From contig NZ_JBMIRR010000025.1 of NCBI RefSeq assembly GCF_049195245.1, positions 186,001 through 250,000 of the forward strand: 64,000 bases of DNA. The letters are read 5' to 3'. The notes below the pieces were generated by a model. The model worked only from the letters and a program-made list of their open reading frames with translations, was not told the DNA's origin and made no database searches. A program made the translations under genes and the position numbers. Shown one piece after another: positions 17,577 to 25,594 of this stretch; the first letter of the stretch is position 1; each line of letters starts with the position of its first letter. This DNA comes from Arenimonas sp049195245. Lineage in GTDB: Bacteria; Pseudomonadota; Gammaproteobacteria; Xanthomonadales; Xanthomonadaceae.

Positions 17577-18374
17577 TCAGCCGCACTTGCTGTAGCCGCA
17601 ATTCAGGCACGTCGCGCAGCCATCCATGATCACGGTGGCCTTGGTGTTGCACTTGAAGCACATGGTCGCGCTGGGCGGGAAAGAGGCGCCGTCGCCGGTA
17701 ACCTGCACCGCCTCGTCAGCGCGGTTCGCGCTGTCGGTGCCGGCTCCGGCGACGTCGCCGCTCAGACTGCTGGACTCAGACTTTTTTTTTGCGCGGTTCT
17801 CGTAGGCCGCGCGCTTCTCGGCGATCAGCTGGCGCTGGGCGTCGCTGAGTTCCGGGTCGATGATCATGCCGATGGACTTCAGGTGCTCTTCGACCACGGA
17901 GCCGATTTCCGCGACGATCGACGGCATGTAGACGCCGCCGGCCTTGAAGTAGCCGCCGCGCGGGTCGAACACGGCCTTCATCTCGTCCACCAGGAAGGTG
18001 ACGTCGCCGCCCTTGCGGAACACCGCGCTCATGATGCGCGTCAGGGCCACGATCCACTGGAAGTGGTCCATGTTCTTGGAATTGATGAACACTTCGAACG
18101 GGCGGCGCAGCTCGTGCTCGGTGCCGGGGTTGAGCACGATGTCGTTGATGGTCACGTACATGGCGTGCTCGACCAGCGGCGACTTGATCTTGTAGGTGGA
18201 GCCGATCAGCACCTCGGGGCGCTCGACCTTCTCGTGCATCTGGATGATGTCGGCGCCGGCGAACTCGACGACCACAGGCGCGGGCGCGGCGACGGGCGCG
18301 GCGGCTTCCTTGGCCTTGTCTTCGGGCTTCTGCACGCTGTAGGACTTGATCTTCTTGCTGATCTTGATGGCCAT
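17577..18374 (-). CDS. nrdJb: NrdJb: C-terminal part of split B12-dependent ribonucleotide reductase
   Basis: A 265-residue protein of the NrdJb type, the separate polypeptide that carries the TSCPD domain and terminal zinc ribbon of adenosylcobalamin-dependent ribonucleotide reductase in pseudomonads and xanthomonads. A TSCPD-like region (residues 60-165) is followed by a Ser-rich linker and a terminal cysteine cluster (CFKCNTK, CATCLNCGYSKCG) that likely re-reduces the active site. The catalytic NrdJa partner is not in the window. The coding strand has a run of nine A (17782-17790), a possible slippage site before the zinc ribbon. The gene is intact despite the adjacent transposon. Confidence 0.85.
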   Translation of the reverse strand: MAIKISKKIKSYSVQKPEDKAKEAAAPVAAPAPVVVEFAGADIIQMHEKVERPEVLIGSTYKIKSPLVEHAMYVTINDIVLNPGTEHELRRPFEVFINSKNMDHFQWIVALTRIMSAVFRKGGDVTFLVDEMKAVFDPRGGYFKAGGVYMPSIVAEIGSVVEEHLKSIGMIIDPELSDAQRQLIAEKRAAYENRAKKKSESSSLSGDVAGAGTDSANRADEAVQVTGDGASFPPSATMCFKCNTKATVIMDGCATCLNCGYSKCG

Positions 18375-18478
18375 TTCTTTATTCTTTGCGCTTATCGGGA
18401 TTCGGTGGGAGCTTGCCCGGAGCCCCCCGCCGCCGGGCGGCGGGGGGTCGGGGTGTTACATCGGGACAGCCTCAGGCT

Positions 18479-18967
18479 TTAGCGCTTCCTGGCAACCTTT
18501 CGGGCGGTCTTCTTGCGGGGCGCCGACTTCCTGGCGACCTTCTTCGCGGCCTTGCGGGCCGGAGCCTTCTTCGCCGCGACCTTGCGGGTCGCCTTGCGAA
18601 CGGTCTTCTTGGCGGCGGCCTTCCTGGCCGCGACCTTGCGGGTGGCCTTCTTGGCCGTCTTCTTCACTGCCGCCTTCTTGGCGGCGACCTTGCGGGTGGC
18701 CTTCTTGGCCGACTTCTTCACCGCCGCCTTCTTGGCCGCAACCTTGCGGGTGGCCTTCTTGGCGGCCTTCTTGGTCGCCTTCTTCGCGGTCTTCTTCACA
18801 GCCTTCTTAGCGGCCTTCTTGGCCGGCTTGCGCGCGACCTTCTTGGCAGCCTTCTTGGCGGTCTTCTTGGCAGCCTTCTTGGCGGCCGGACGCTTCGCAG
18901 CGGCCTTCTTCACGGTCTTCTTGGCGGCCTTCTTGGCCGGTTTCTTCGCAGCTTTCTTCGTAGCCAT
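18479..18967 (-). CDS. Histone H1-like Lys/Ala-rich DNA-binding protein
   Basis: A 162-residue protein built almost entirely of KKA, AAKK and RKVA repeats, resembling bacterial histone H1-like and AlgP-type proteins that bind and compact DNA. It has no enzymatic motif. The ATG at 18967 follows a strong GAGGAG ribosome-binding site; an in-frame ORF extends to 19117 without such a site. Internal repeats (ATRKVAAKKAAVKK-type units) make it prone to length change by recombination. It lies about 100 bp upstream of nrdJb on the same strand, and co-transcription is possible. Confidence 0.85.
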   Translation of the reverse strand: MATKKAAKKPAKKAAKKTVKKAAAKRPAAKKAAKKTAKKAAKKVARKPAKKAAKKAVKKTAKKATKKAAKKATRKVAAKKAAVKKSAKKATRKVAAKKAAVKKTAKKATRKVAARKAAAKKTVRKATRKVAAKKAPARKAAKKVARKSAPRKKTARKVARKR

Positions 18968-19636
18968 GGTCAACTCCTCGTCAGTTGGCTTTTGGACTGC
19001 CCAGTCACAAAGGCACCGCCACGGGACGATTCCCGCGACGCACCGCCACCGCGCGCAAGGCGCAGCGGACGGATGGGGTCCGGCGCGGTGCGCCGGAAAT
19101 GAAAACGCCCGGACCATGACCGGTCCGGGCGTGGAATGGGGTGGTGTCGCGGAAGCCAGGTTTACGTTTCGCGGAGGGATGGTTGCCCTGATCCACCGTC
19201 GACTGGGTCGGGGTGGAGTTCGGTGTTGTGGCCCGCGTTGTCGAATCGTTCCTGATCACTCGCTTCCGCAGTTGACATCTGCTGGGCGAAAGCTAATCAG
19301 GGGAATTCTTGATGTCAACAACTTTGCAAAAAAAAGTTCAAGGGGTGGCGGCCGACCGGCGACTCGGAAATCGCGCGGGCGGTGCGTACGAACTCTTGGC
19401 GTCGGCACGCGGGAAAAATCATCGCGATAAAAAAGCGCTGGAAAAAAGCGCTGCGCGCGAACCGCACTTGTCGGCGTCGGCGTTTTCGTCGACGCGCCGA
19501 CGCGTTTTGCGAAGGCGTCGGCGACCACTTCCGGCCGCCGGAAACGTCCTCCGCCGGCGCCGCGCGAAAGCCGGTTTTGCGCGTCGCAAAACCCCGAACT
19601 GCGCGAACTTCCACCGTCGCCACCACCGCCACCCGC
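18968..19636. other. Long intergenic region upstream of the histone-like gene
   Basis: No ORF here looks real: the predicted peptides are Arg-rich shadows. The part 19320-19640 is rich in GCGTCG and GCGAAA words. It includes a tandem AAAAAAGCGCTG pair (19429-19440, 19442-19453) and several short hairpins around 19465-19525. It holds the histone gene leader, and possibly a non-coding RNA, though nothing proves one. Confidence 0.45.
19271..19319. promoter_or_regulatory. Inverted repeat with two -35-like boxes
   Basis: GTTGACATC (19271-19279) and GATGTCAAC (19311-19319) are perfect 9-bp inverted repeats 31 bp apart, each containing TTGACA. On the minus strand TTGACA (19318-19313) is 17 bp from TAGCTT, a plausible promoter for the histone-like gene with a leader near 315 nt. 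The plus-strand copy faces the opposite way with a weak TAATCA -10. It may instead be a regulator site. Confidence 0.45.
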
Positions 19637-19666
19637 AAAAAAAACCGGCCGCTCGAGGCGGCCGGT
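19637..19666 (-). terminator. Rho-independent terminator of gcvH
   Basis: ACCGGCCGC and GCGGCCGGT (19644-19666) form a 9-bp stem with a TCGAG loop. On the minus strand it is followed by a run of eight T. It lies 30 bp past the gcvH stop. Confidence 0.85.
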
Positions 19667-19695
19667 GGGTGCTGCGCAGCGGTCGGACGCCGGGC

Positions 19696-20091
19696 TCAGT
19701 GGCCTTCGTCTTCCAGCAGCTGGGCGTAGTCGTCGGGCGAGAGCAGCTCGTTGAGCTGGTCCGGCTCGCTGGCTTCCAGGACGAAGATCCAGCCTTCGCC
19801 GTAGGCGTCCTCGTTGATCGTCTCGGGCTTGTCCGACAGCGCCGAATTGACCTCGACCACCTTGCCGGCGATCGGGGAGTACACGTCGGACGCGGCCTTG
19901 ACCGACTCGACCACGGCGGCCGCGCCGCCCTGCTCCAGGGTGTCGCCGACGTTGGGAAGCTCCACGTACACCAGGTCGCCGAGCAGGCCCTGGGCGTGGT
20001 CGGAAATGCCGACGGTGATGCGGCCGCTGTCTTCGACGCGGGCCCACTCGTGGGACTTGAGGAACTTCAGGTCGCCGGGAATCTCACTCAT
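19696..20091 (-). CDS. gcvH: Glycine cleavage system H protein
   Basis: A 131-residue lipoyl carrier protein that shuttles the aminomethyl group between the P, T and L proteins during glycine breakdown. The lipoylated lysine lies in AVVESVKAASDVYSP (about residues 59-73), and the length and ends match the family. It follows gcvT on the same strand with a gap of about 80 bp and has its own terminator. The P protein gene is not in the window. Confidence 0.97.
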   Translation of the reverse strand: MSEIPGDLKFLKSHEWARVEDSGRITVGISDHAQGLLGDLVYVELPNVGDTLEQGGAAAVVESVKAASDVYSPIAGKVVEVNSALSDKPETINEDAYGEGWIFVLEASEPDQLNELLSPDDYAQLLEDEGH

Positions 20092-20170
20092 GACAGGCCT
20101 CGGTGGTCGGTGTGCGGCTGGGGGGTGTGGGTAGTCTAGCGGGGTGCAGGCGTCGTGGCATCCGCCGCCG

Positions 20171-21265
20171 TCATCCGAGCACGCCGGGCTGGGCGGCGCC
20201 GTCCCGGACGAAGGGATACTTCACCACCCGCACCGGCAGGCGCTTGCCGCGGATGTCCACCTCGGCGGTGTCGCCGGTGGCACCGGCCGGCACGCGCGCC
20301 AGCGCGATCGCCTTGCCCAGGGTCGGCGAGAACGTGCCGGAAAGGATCTCGCCTTCCCCGGCGGCGGTGAACACCGCCTGGCCGTGGCGCAGCACGCCCT
20401 TCTCGTCCAGCACCAGGCCGATCATCTGGCGGGCGGCGCCCGCGGCCTTCTGCGCTTCGAGCACGGCGCGGCCGGTGAAGTCGCGGCCTTCGTCCAGCGC
20501 CACGGTCCACGCCAGGCCGGCTTCGTAGGGCGTGGCCTGCTCGTCCATGTCCTGGCCGTACAGCGCCATGCCGGCTTCCAGCCGCAGCGTGTCGCGTGCG
20601 CCCAGGCCGGCCGGCTTGACCCCGGCGGCCAGCAGGCGGTTCCAGAAATCCACCGCCTGCGCCTCGGGCACCATGATCTCGAAGCCGTCCTCGCCGGTGT
20701 AACCGGTGCGCGCGACGAACAGCCCGTCGGCCTCGCAGGCGACGAACTTGGCCAGCTTGCCGGCCGCCTGCGCCGCGTCGGCACCCAGCAGCCCGATCAC
20801 CCGGGCGCGCGCGTTCGGACCCTGCACGGCAATGATGGCCAGGTCGCGGCGCTCGCGGATGTCGATGCCGAAGGGCGCGGCCTGCGCGCGGATCCAGGCC
20901 AGGTCCTTGTCGCGGGTGGCGGCGTTGACCACCAGGCGGAAGAAGTCCTCGGCCAGGAAATAGATGATCAGGTCGTCGATCACGCCGCCCTTCTCGTCCA
21001 GCATGCAGGCGTACAGCGCCTTGCCCGGCACCTTGAGCTTGTCCACCGAGTTGGCCACCAGCTGGCGCAGGAAGGGCCGCACGCGCTCGCCGCGCAGGTC
21101 CAGGATGGTCATGTGCGAGACGTCGAACATGCCGGCGTCGCGGCGCACCTGGTGGTGCTCCTCGATCTGCGACCCGTAGTTGATCGGCATGTCCCAACCG
21201 CCGAAGTCGACCATCTTGGCGCCCAGCGCGCGATGGGTTTCGTTCAAGACCGTCTTGCTGCTCAT
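20171..21265 (-). CDS. gcvT: Glycine cleavage system T protein (aminomethyltransferase)
   Basis: GcvT transfers the methylene carbon from the H-protein-bound intermediate to tetrahydrofolate, releasing ammonia. Family landmarks are MVDFGGWDMPINYGSQIEEH near the N terminus, VSHMTILDLRG, RTGYTGEDGFEI in the folate region and the C-terminal barrel. The ATG at 21265 (MSSKTVLNETH) gives 364 residues and fits the family; upstream in-frame codons add only non-conserved sequence. No glycine riboswitch is apparent, as the leader is only about 20 nt. Confidence 0.96.
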   Translation of the reverse strand: MSSKTVLNETHRALGAKMVDFGGWDMPINYGSQIEEHHQVRRDAGMFDVSHMTILDLRGERVRPFLRQLVANSVDKLKVPGKALYACMLDEKGGVIDDLIIYFLAEDFFRLVVNAATRDKDLAWIRAQAAPFGIDIRERRDLAIIAVQGPNARARVIGLLGADAAQAAGKLAKFVACEADGLFVARTGYTGEDGFEIMVPEAQAVDFWNRLLAAGVKPAGLGARDTLRLEAGMALYGQDMDEQATPYEAGLAWTVALDEGRDFTGRAVLEAQKAAGAARQMIGLVLDEKGVLRHGQAVFTAAGEGEILSGTFSPTLGKAIALARVPAGATGDTAEVDIRGKRLPVRVVKYPFVRDGAAQPGVLG

Positions 21266-21293
21266 GGAGGACCCTGGCTGACCGGAAGCCGGC

Positions 21294-21299
21294 ATTATC
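21294..21299 (-). promoter_or_regulatory. Probable -10 element of gcvT
   Basis: GATAAT on the minus strand sits about 30 bp before the gcvT ATG, which would give a short leader. The -35 region is weak. Confidence 0.45.
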
Positions 21300-21371
21300 G
21301 CAGAGCCGCCCACCGCCGACACGGACGTGCGCGCTCCGGTCCAAAGCGACCGAAGCACGAACGCGGACGGC

Positions 21372-22955
21372 CTACCGCTGTTGGCGCACCAGCCACCACA
21401 CGGGCAGCAGGCCCACCGCGCACAGCCACAGCGCCGGCCACGCGGCCTGCGCCCACAGGCCTTCGGTGGTGTGGCTGTAGATCTTCACCGCCAGCGTGTC
21501 CCAGCCGAAGGGACGCAGCATCAGGGTGGCCGGCAATTCCTTTACCGTTTCCACCAGCACCAGCAGCACCGCCGCGACCAGGCCCGGGCGCAGCAGCGGC
21601 AGCACCACGCGGCGCAGGCGCTGCAGCGGTGGCACGCCGAGCAGGCGCGCGGATTCGAGCAGGGACGGCCGCAGCGCCTGGAAAGCCGACTCGGTCGCCT
21701 CGTGGCCGACGCGGAAGAAGCGCACCGACAGCGCCATCAGCACCGCCACCAGGCTCGAGCTCAGCGCCAGGCCGGACAGCCAGGGCACGGCGCGTTCGGC
21801 GGCCACCAGCATCCACATCGCGCCCACGGCGAGCACCGTGCCGGGCACCGCATAGCCCAGGCCGGCGGTGAAGCCGGCGGCATGCACCGCGCGATCACCG
21901 CCGCTGCGCCGGCCCAGCCAGGCGAAGGCCATCGCCACCGCCAGCACCAGCGCGGCCGCCATCGCGGCCAGGCACGCGGTGTTCCAGGCCGCCTCGCCCA
22001 CCTCGGGCAGCGACCCGCGCATCGACCACGACCACGCGCCCAGCTGCAGCAGCGGCACCACGAATCCCAGGCCGACCGTGGCCGCCGCCGCAAGCGTCAG
22101 CGACCAGCCGCGCCAGCCGCGCAGCGGCCGCCGCGGCGGCGCCATCAGCTGCGGACCCGCGTGGCGGGCGCGGCCGCGCGCCACGCGTTCCAGCACCAGC
22201 ACCAGCGCGACCAGGCCGACCATGCCGAAGGCCAGCTGCGCCGCCGCCGTCAGCGAGTACAGCCCGAACCAGGTCTTGTAGATGGCGGTGGTCAGCGTAT
22301 CCACGCCCAGGATGCTGACCGCGCCAAAGTCGGCCAGTGCTTCCAGCAGGACCAGCGTCAGGCCTGCCACCCACGCCGGCCGCGCCATCGGCAGCGCGGC
22401 GCGGAAGAAGGCCGCCAGCGGACCGTGGCCCAGCGAGCGCGCCGCATCCATTGCCGCACTGCCCTGGCGCAGGAAGGCCGCGCGCACGATCAGGTAGACA
22501 TACGGATACAGCACCAGCGCCAGCACCGCCGCGGCGCCGGGCACGCTGCGCAGTTCGGGGAAGGACGCGGGCGCGCCGCCGAGCGCACGCCACATGGTCT
22601 GCAGCGGACCGCCGTAATCGGCCAGGCCCACGTAGACGAAGGCCACCACGTAGCCGGGCAACGCCATCGGCAGCACCAGCGCCCAGTCGAAGAAGCGGCG
22701 GCCCGGCCATTCGTAGCGGGCACTGGCCCAGGCGAAACCCACGCCCGGCACCAGCGCGAACACCGACAGCAGCATCAGCAGGGACAGCGTGTTGCGCAGC
22801 GCCAGCGGCAGCACCTGATCCACCAGGTGCGGCCACACCTCGGGCTGCGGCACGCCCAGCGCCGACGCCAGCCACAGCGCCGGCAGCAGCATCGGCAGCG
22901 CCAAAGCCCAGGCCAGCACCCGCGGCCAGGTGCGGCGCGCGACGCCGGGGGTCAT
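21372..22955 (-). CDS. fbpB: Iron(III)-type ABC transporter permease (FbpB-like)
   Basis: A 527-residue fused inner-membrane permease with two binding-protein-dependent transport domains, about twelve membrane segments in all, as in FbpB/SfuB ferric transporters. An EAA-type loop is visible in each half (SLGHGPLAAFFRAALPMARP near 235; LLGVPPLQRLRRVVLPLLRP near 440). The start lies 4 bp after the binding-protein gene, so the two form an operon. No ATPase gene follows: the next gene on this strand is gcvT. The ATPase must be supplied from elsewhere. Confidence 0.88.
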   Translation of the reverse strand: MTPGVARRTWPRVLAWALALPMLLPALWLASALGVPQPEVWPHLVDQVLPLALRNTLSLLMLLSVFALVPGVGFAWASARYEWPGRRFFDWALVLPMALPGYVVAFVYVGLADYGGPLQTMWRALGGAPASFPELRSVPGAAAVLALVLYPYVYLIVRAAFLRQGSAAMDAARSLGHGPLAAFFRAALPMARPAWVAGLTLVLLEALADFGAVSILGVDTLTTAIYKTWFGLYSLTAAAQLAFGMVGLVALVLVLERVARGRARHAGPQLMAPPRRPLRGWRGWSLTLAAAATVGLGFVVPLLQLGAWSWSMRGSLPEVGEAAWNTACLAAMAAALVLAVAMAFAWLGRRSGGDRAVHAAGFTAGLGYAVPGTVLAVGAMWMLVAAERAVPWLSGLALSSSLVAVLMALSVRFFRVGHEATESAFQALRPSLLESARLLGVPPLQRLRRVVLPLLRPGLVAAVLLVLVETVKELPATLMLRPFGWDTLAVKIYSHTTEGLWAQAAWPALWLCAVGLLPVWWLVRQQR

Positions 22956-22959
22956 GGGC

Positions 22960-23952
22960 TCAGCGCCAGCCGGCGCGATCCATCAGGCGCACGGCCTCGG
23001 CCTGGCGATGGCCCGCCACCGAGACGTTGACGCGGTCGGCCTTGAACCGGCCCCAGGCCGCGACCACCGGGTCCAGCTTCACGTCGGGCTTGGCCGGGTA
23101 TTCGAAGTTCACGCCCGCGAAGTCGGCCTGCACCGCGTCCGAGGCCAGCCACTCCAGGAACTTGCGCGCCTCTTCCTTGTGCCGCGAGGCAGCGACGATG
23201 CCGGCGCCCGACACGTTCACGTGCGCACCCGCGCCCTGCTGGTCGGCCCAGAACACCTGCACCGGGTAACCGGCGGTGTCGTGCTGCAGGCGGCCCAAGT
23301 AATAGGTGTTGATCACGCCGACATCGCACTGGCCGGCGGCGATGGCATTGGCCAGCAGGGTGTCGTCGGCGAAGGGCGCGGTGGCCAGGTTGGCGACCCA
23401 GCCGCGCACGATCGCTTCGGTGCGCTCGGCGCCGAGGCGCTCGATCATGGTGGCCACCAGCGACTGGTTGTAGACCTTCTTGGACGAACGCAGGCACAGG
23501 CGGCCCTTCCACTTCGCGTCGGCCAGGGCCTCGTAGGTGGACAGCTCGGCCGGCTTCACCCGATCCGTGGAATAGACGATGGTGCGCGCGCGCTGCGACA
23601 GCGCGAACCAGCGGCCCTGCGGATCGCGCAGGTTGGCGGGGATGGCTGCTTCCAGCGCCGGCGATTTCGTCGGCGCCAGCAGGCCGCGCTCGGCCGCCTG
23701 CCACAGGTTGCCGGCGTCCACGGCCATGAAAATGTCGGCGCGCGTATTGGCGCCTTCGGCCGCGAGGCGCTCGATCAGCACCGGCGCGCCGTCGGACAGC
23801 AGGCGCACGGTGTTGCCGGTTTCCTGCGTGTAGCGGTCGAAGATGGGTTTGACCAGCGGTTCCTTGCGCTCGGTATAGACCACCAGCTCGGCGGCCTGCA
23901 CGGCGGGGGCGGCCAGGGCGGCCAGCAGCAGGAACAGGGCGGTACGCGTCAT
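22960..23952 (-). CDS. fbpA: Periplasmic iron-binding protein (FbpA-like)
   Basis: A 330-residue extracellular solute-binding protein. A signal peptide (MTRTALFLLLAALAAPAVQA) precedes mature sequence beginning AELVVYTERKEPLVKP, the usual FbpA/FutA start. The tyrosine pair characteristic of ferric binding is probably in INTYYLGRL (about residues 213-221). The ATG at 23952 was chosen because the signal peptide starts there. A Fur-like box lies about 30 bp upstream, so iron repression is likely. It pairs with the downstream permease. Confidence 0.87.
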   Translation of the reverse strand: MTRTALFLLLAALAAPAVQAAELVVYTERKEPLVKPIFDRYTQETGNTVRLLSDGAPVLIERLAAEGANTRADIFMAVDAGNLWQAAERGLLAPTKSPALEAAIPANLRDPQGRWFALSQRARTIVYSTDRVKPAELSTYEALADAKWKGRLCLRSSKKVYNQSLVATMIERLGAERTEAIVRGWVANLATAPFADDTLLANAIAAGQCDVGVINTYYLGRLQHDTAGYPVQVFWADQQGAGAHVNVSGAGIVAASRHKEEARKFLEWLASDAVQADFAGVNFEYPAKPDVKLDPVVAAWGRFKADRVNVSVAGHRQAEAVRLMDRAGWR

Positions 23953-23980
23953 GGGGCTCTCCGTCAGCGGAATGCCCAAA

Positions 23981-24000
23981 TGCTAATGATTCTCATCAGT
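23981..24000 (-). promoter_or_regulatory. Fur box upstream of fbpA
   Basis: GCTAATGATTCTCATCAGT agrees with the 19-bp Fur consensus at about 13 positions, including the central TAATGAT and TCAT. It lies 29 bp upstream of the fbpA start. Confidence 0.7.
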
Positions 24001-24036
24001 AAAGGGAAGGGAGCGTGCCCTTCCCCTCCCGCAGCC

Positions 24037-24468
24037 TCAGTCGGCCCGCTGCACCTGCAGCGACATGCTGCGCGCCGCCACCACCCGCACCCGCGTGCCC
24101 TGCGGCAGGTCCGGACCTTCGGCGGCCCAGAAAGCGTCGCCGATCTTGAGCCGGCCGCGTCCGTCGACGATGGCCTGGTCCAGCACGTACACCTGCCCCA
24201 CCAGCTGCTCGCCGCGACGGTTGAGCAGCGGCTGGTCGCTCTCCTTCTCCTCGCCTCGGAAGAACTTCATGTAAAGGAAGATGGAGACGAAGGACAGGCC
24301 GATGAAGGCCAGCGCCTGCCCGATCACCGGCAGCGGCATGAACAGCAGGATCGCGAACACCGCCGCGGCCGCGAAGCCCAGCCACAGCATGAACACGCCC
24401 GGCGCCATCGCCTCCAGCGCGATCAGCACCAGCGACAGGCAGGCCCAGACGATCAGCTCGGTGCGCAT
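24037..24468 (-). CDS. NfeD-family membrane protein
   Basis: A 143-residue short NfeD protein with N-terminal membrane helices (residues 5-75) and a C-terminal OB-fold (LVGQVYVLDQAIVDGRGRLK, about 88-107). Short NfeD proteins partner with SPFH/stomatin proteins in membrane microdomains. Here the gene begins 3 bp after the SPFH gene, the usual pairing. Its molecular role is not well defined. Confidence 0.9.
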   Translation of the reverse strand: MRTELIVWACLSLVLIALEAMAPGVFMLWLGFAAAAVFAILLFMPLPVIGQALAFIGLSFVSIFLYMKFFRGEEKESDQPLLNRRGEQLVGQVYVLDQAIVDGRGRLKIGDAFWAAEGPDLPQGTRVRVVAARSMSLQVQRAD

Positions 24469-24471
24469 GGA

Positions 24472-25452
24472 TCAGCCCCCGAGGCGCGGCGGCTGCGGCT
24501 GCGGCTGCGGCTGCGGCTTGGCGGCCGGGGTTGCGGCCGGACGGCCCTGCATGCCCAGGCTTTCCTTGGCCAGCTCGGCAATGCCCGCCAGCGAGCCGAT
24601 GATGCCGCTCGACTCCATCGGCATCATCACGAACTTCTGGTTCGGCGCCTCGGCCAGGGCCTTGAACGCCTCAATGTACTTCTGGGCCACGAAGTAGTTG
24701 ATGGCCTGCACGTTGCCGTTGGAAATCGCGTCCGACACCATGCGCGTCGCGTTAGCCTCGGCCTCGGCCAGGCGCTCGCGCGCCTCGGCGTCACGGAAGG
24801 CGGCTTCGCGCTTGCCTTCGGCCTCCAGGATGGCCGACTGCTTGTCGCCCTCGGCGCGCAGGATCTCGGCGGCGCGCTGGCCCTCGGCTTCCAGGATGTT
24901 GGCGCGCTTCTCGCGCTCGGCCTTCATCTGCCGGGCCATCGAATCCACCAGGTCGCGCGGCGGCTGGATGTCCTTGAGCTCGATACGGTTGACCTTGATG
25001 CCCCAGGGGTGCGTGGCCACGTCCACCACGCTCAGCAGCTTGGCGTTGATCTCGTCGCGCTTGCTCAGCGACTCGTCCAGGTCCAGCGAGCCGATCGAGG
25101 TGCGGATGTTGGTCATCACCAGGGCGATGGTGGCCTGCTCGAGGTTGCTCACCTCGTAGGCGGCCTTCGCGGCGTCGAGCACCTGGAAGAAGATCACGCC
25201 GTCCACCTTCACCACGGCGTTGTCGCGGGTGATGACGTCCTGCGAAGGCACGTCCAGCACCTGCTCCATCATGTTCACCTTGCGGCCCACGTTCTGCATG
25301 ATCGGGATCAGGAAGTGCAGGCCCGGGCTCATGGTGTGGGTGTAGCGGCCGAAGCGCTCCACCGTCCATTCGTAGCCCTGCGGCACCATGCGCACCGTCT
25401 TGATCAGCACGATGATGCCGGCGATGACGATGATGATTGCCAGGATGTCCAT
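24472..25452 (-). CDS. SPFH/stomatin-like membrane protein (QmcA-type)
   Basis: A 326-residue protein with an N-terminal membrane anchor (residues 3-20), an SPFH domain (about 22-200, with NVGRKVNMMEQVLDVPSQDV) and a long coiled coil rich in Glu, Ala and Arg (about 185-250). The C-terminal tail is a Pro-Gln repeat encoded by near-perfect CGGCTG repeats, a likely site of length variation. The family forms ring-like membrane assemblies and often binds FtsH-type proteases. It is paired with NfeD downstream. Confidence 0.92.
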   Translation of the reverse strand: MDILAIIIVIAGIIVLIKTVRMVPQGYEWTVERFGRYTHTMSPGLHFLIPIMQNVGRKVNMMEQVLDVPSQDVITRDNAVVKVDGVIFFQVLDAAKAAYEVSNLEQATIALVMTNIRTSIGSLDLDESLSKRDEINAKLLSVVDVATHPWGIKVNRIELKDIQPPRDLVDSMARQMKAEREKRANILEAEGQRAAEILRAEGDKQSAILEAEGKREAAFRDAEARERLAEAEANATRMVSDAISNGNVQAINYFVAQKYIEAFKALAEAPNQKFVMMPMESSGIIGSLAGIAELAKESLGMQGRPAATPAAKPQPQPQPQPPRLGG

Positions 25453-25528
25453 GTCTGCCGCTCCCCCAGGGTGATGCCCACAGTCTATCGCCCGGCGGGT
25501 ATTTGGTGCCTGCGCGGTTTATCGTTAT

Positions 25529-25543
25529 TGCGAATCATTCTCG
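25529..25543 (+). promoter_or_regulatory. Fur-like box upstream of the TonB receptor
   Basis: TGCGAATCATTCTCG matches the 7-1-7 Fur pattern TGATAATnATTATCA at most core positions, with the palindromic core GAATCATTC. It lies about 50 bp upstream of the receptor start. Confidence 0.55.
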
Positions 25544-25594
25544 CCTGCAATACCATTCGCCCGCCCAGGCCCGATCCCGGCGGCCCGAATCCCC

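Noticed and set aside
19315..19638. 107-residue Arg-rich ORF between the histone-like gene and gcvH
   Set aside because: No ribosome-binding site, and the composition reflects GCG/CGA-rich intergenic repeats.
21266..21371. Glycine riboswitch before gcvT
   Set aside because: The likely -10 leaves a leader of only about 20 nt, too short for an aptamer.
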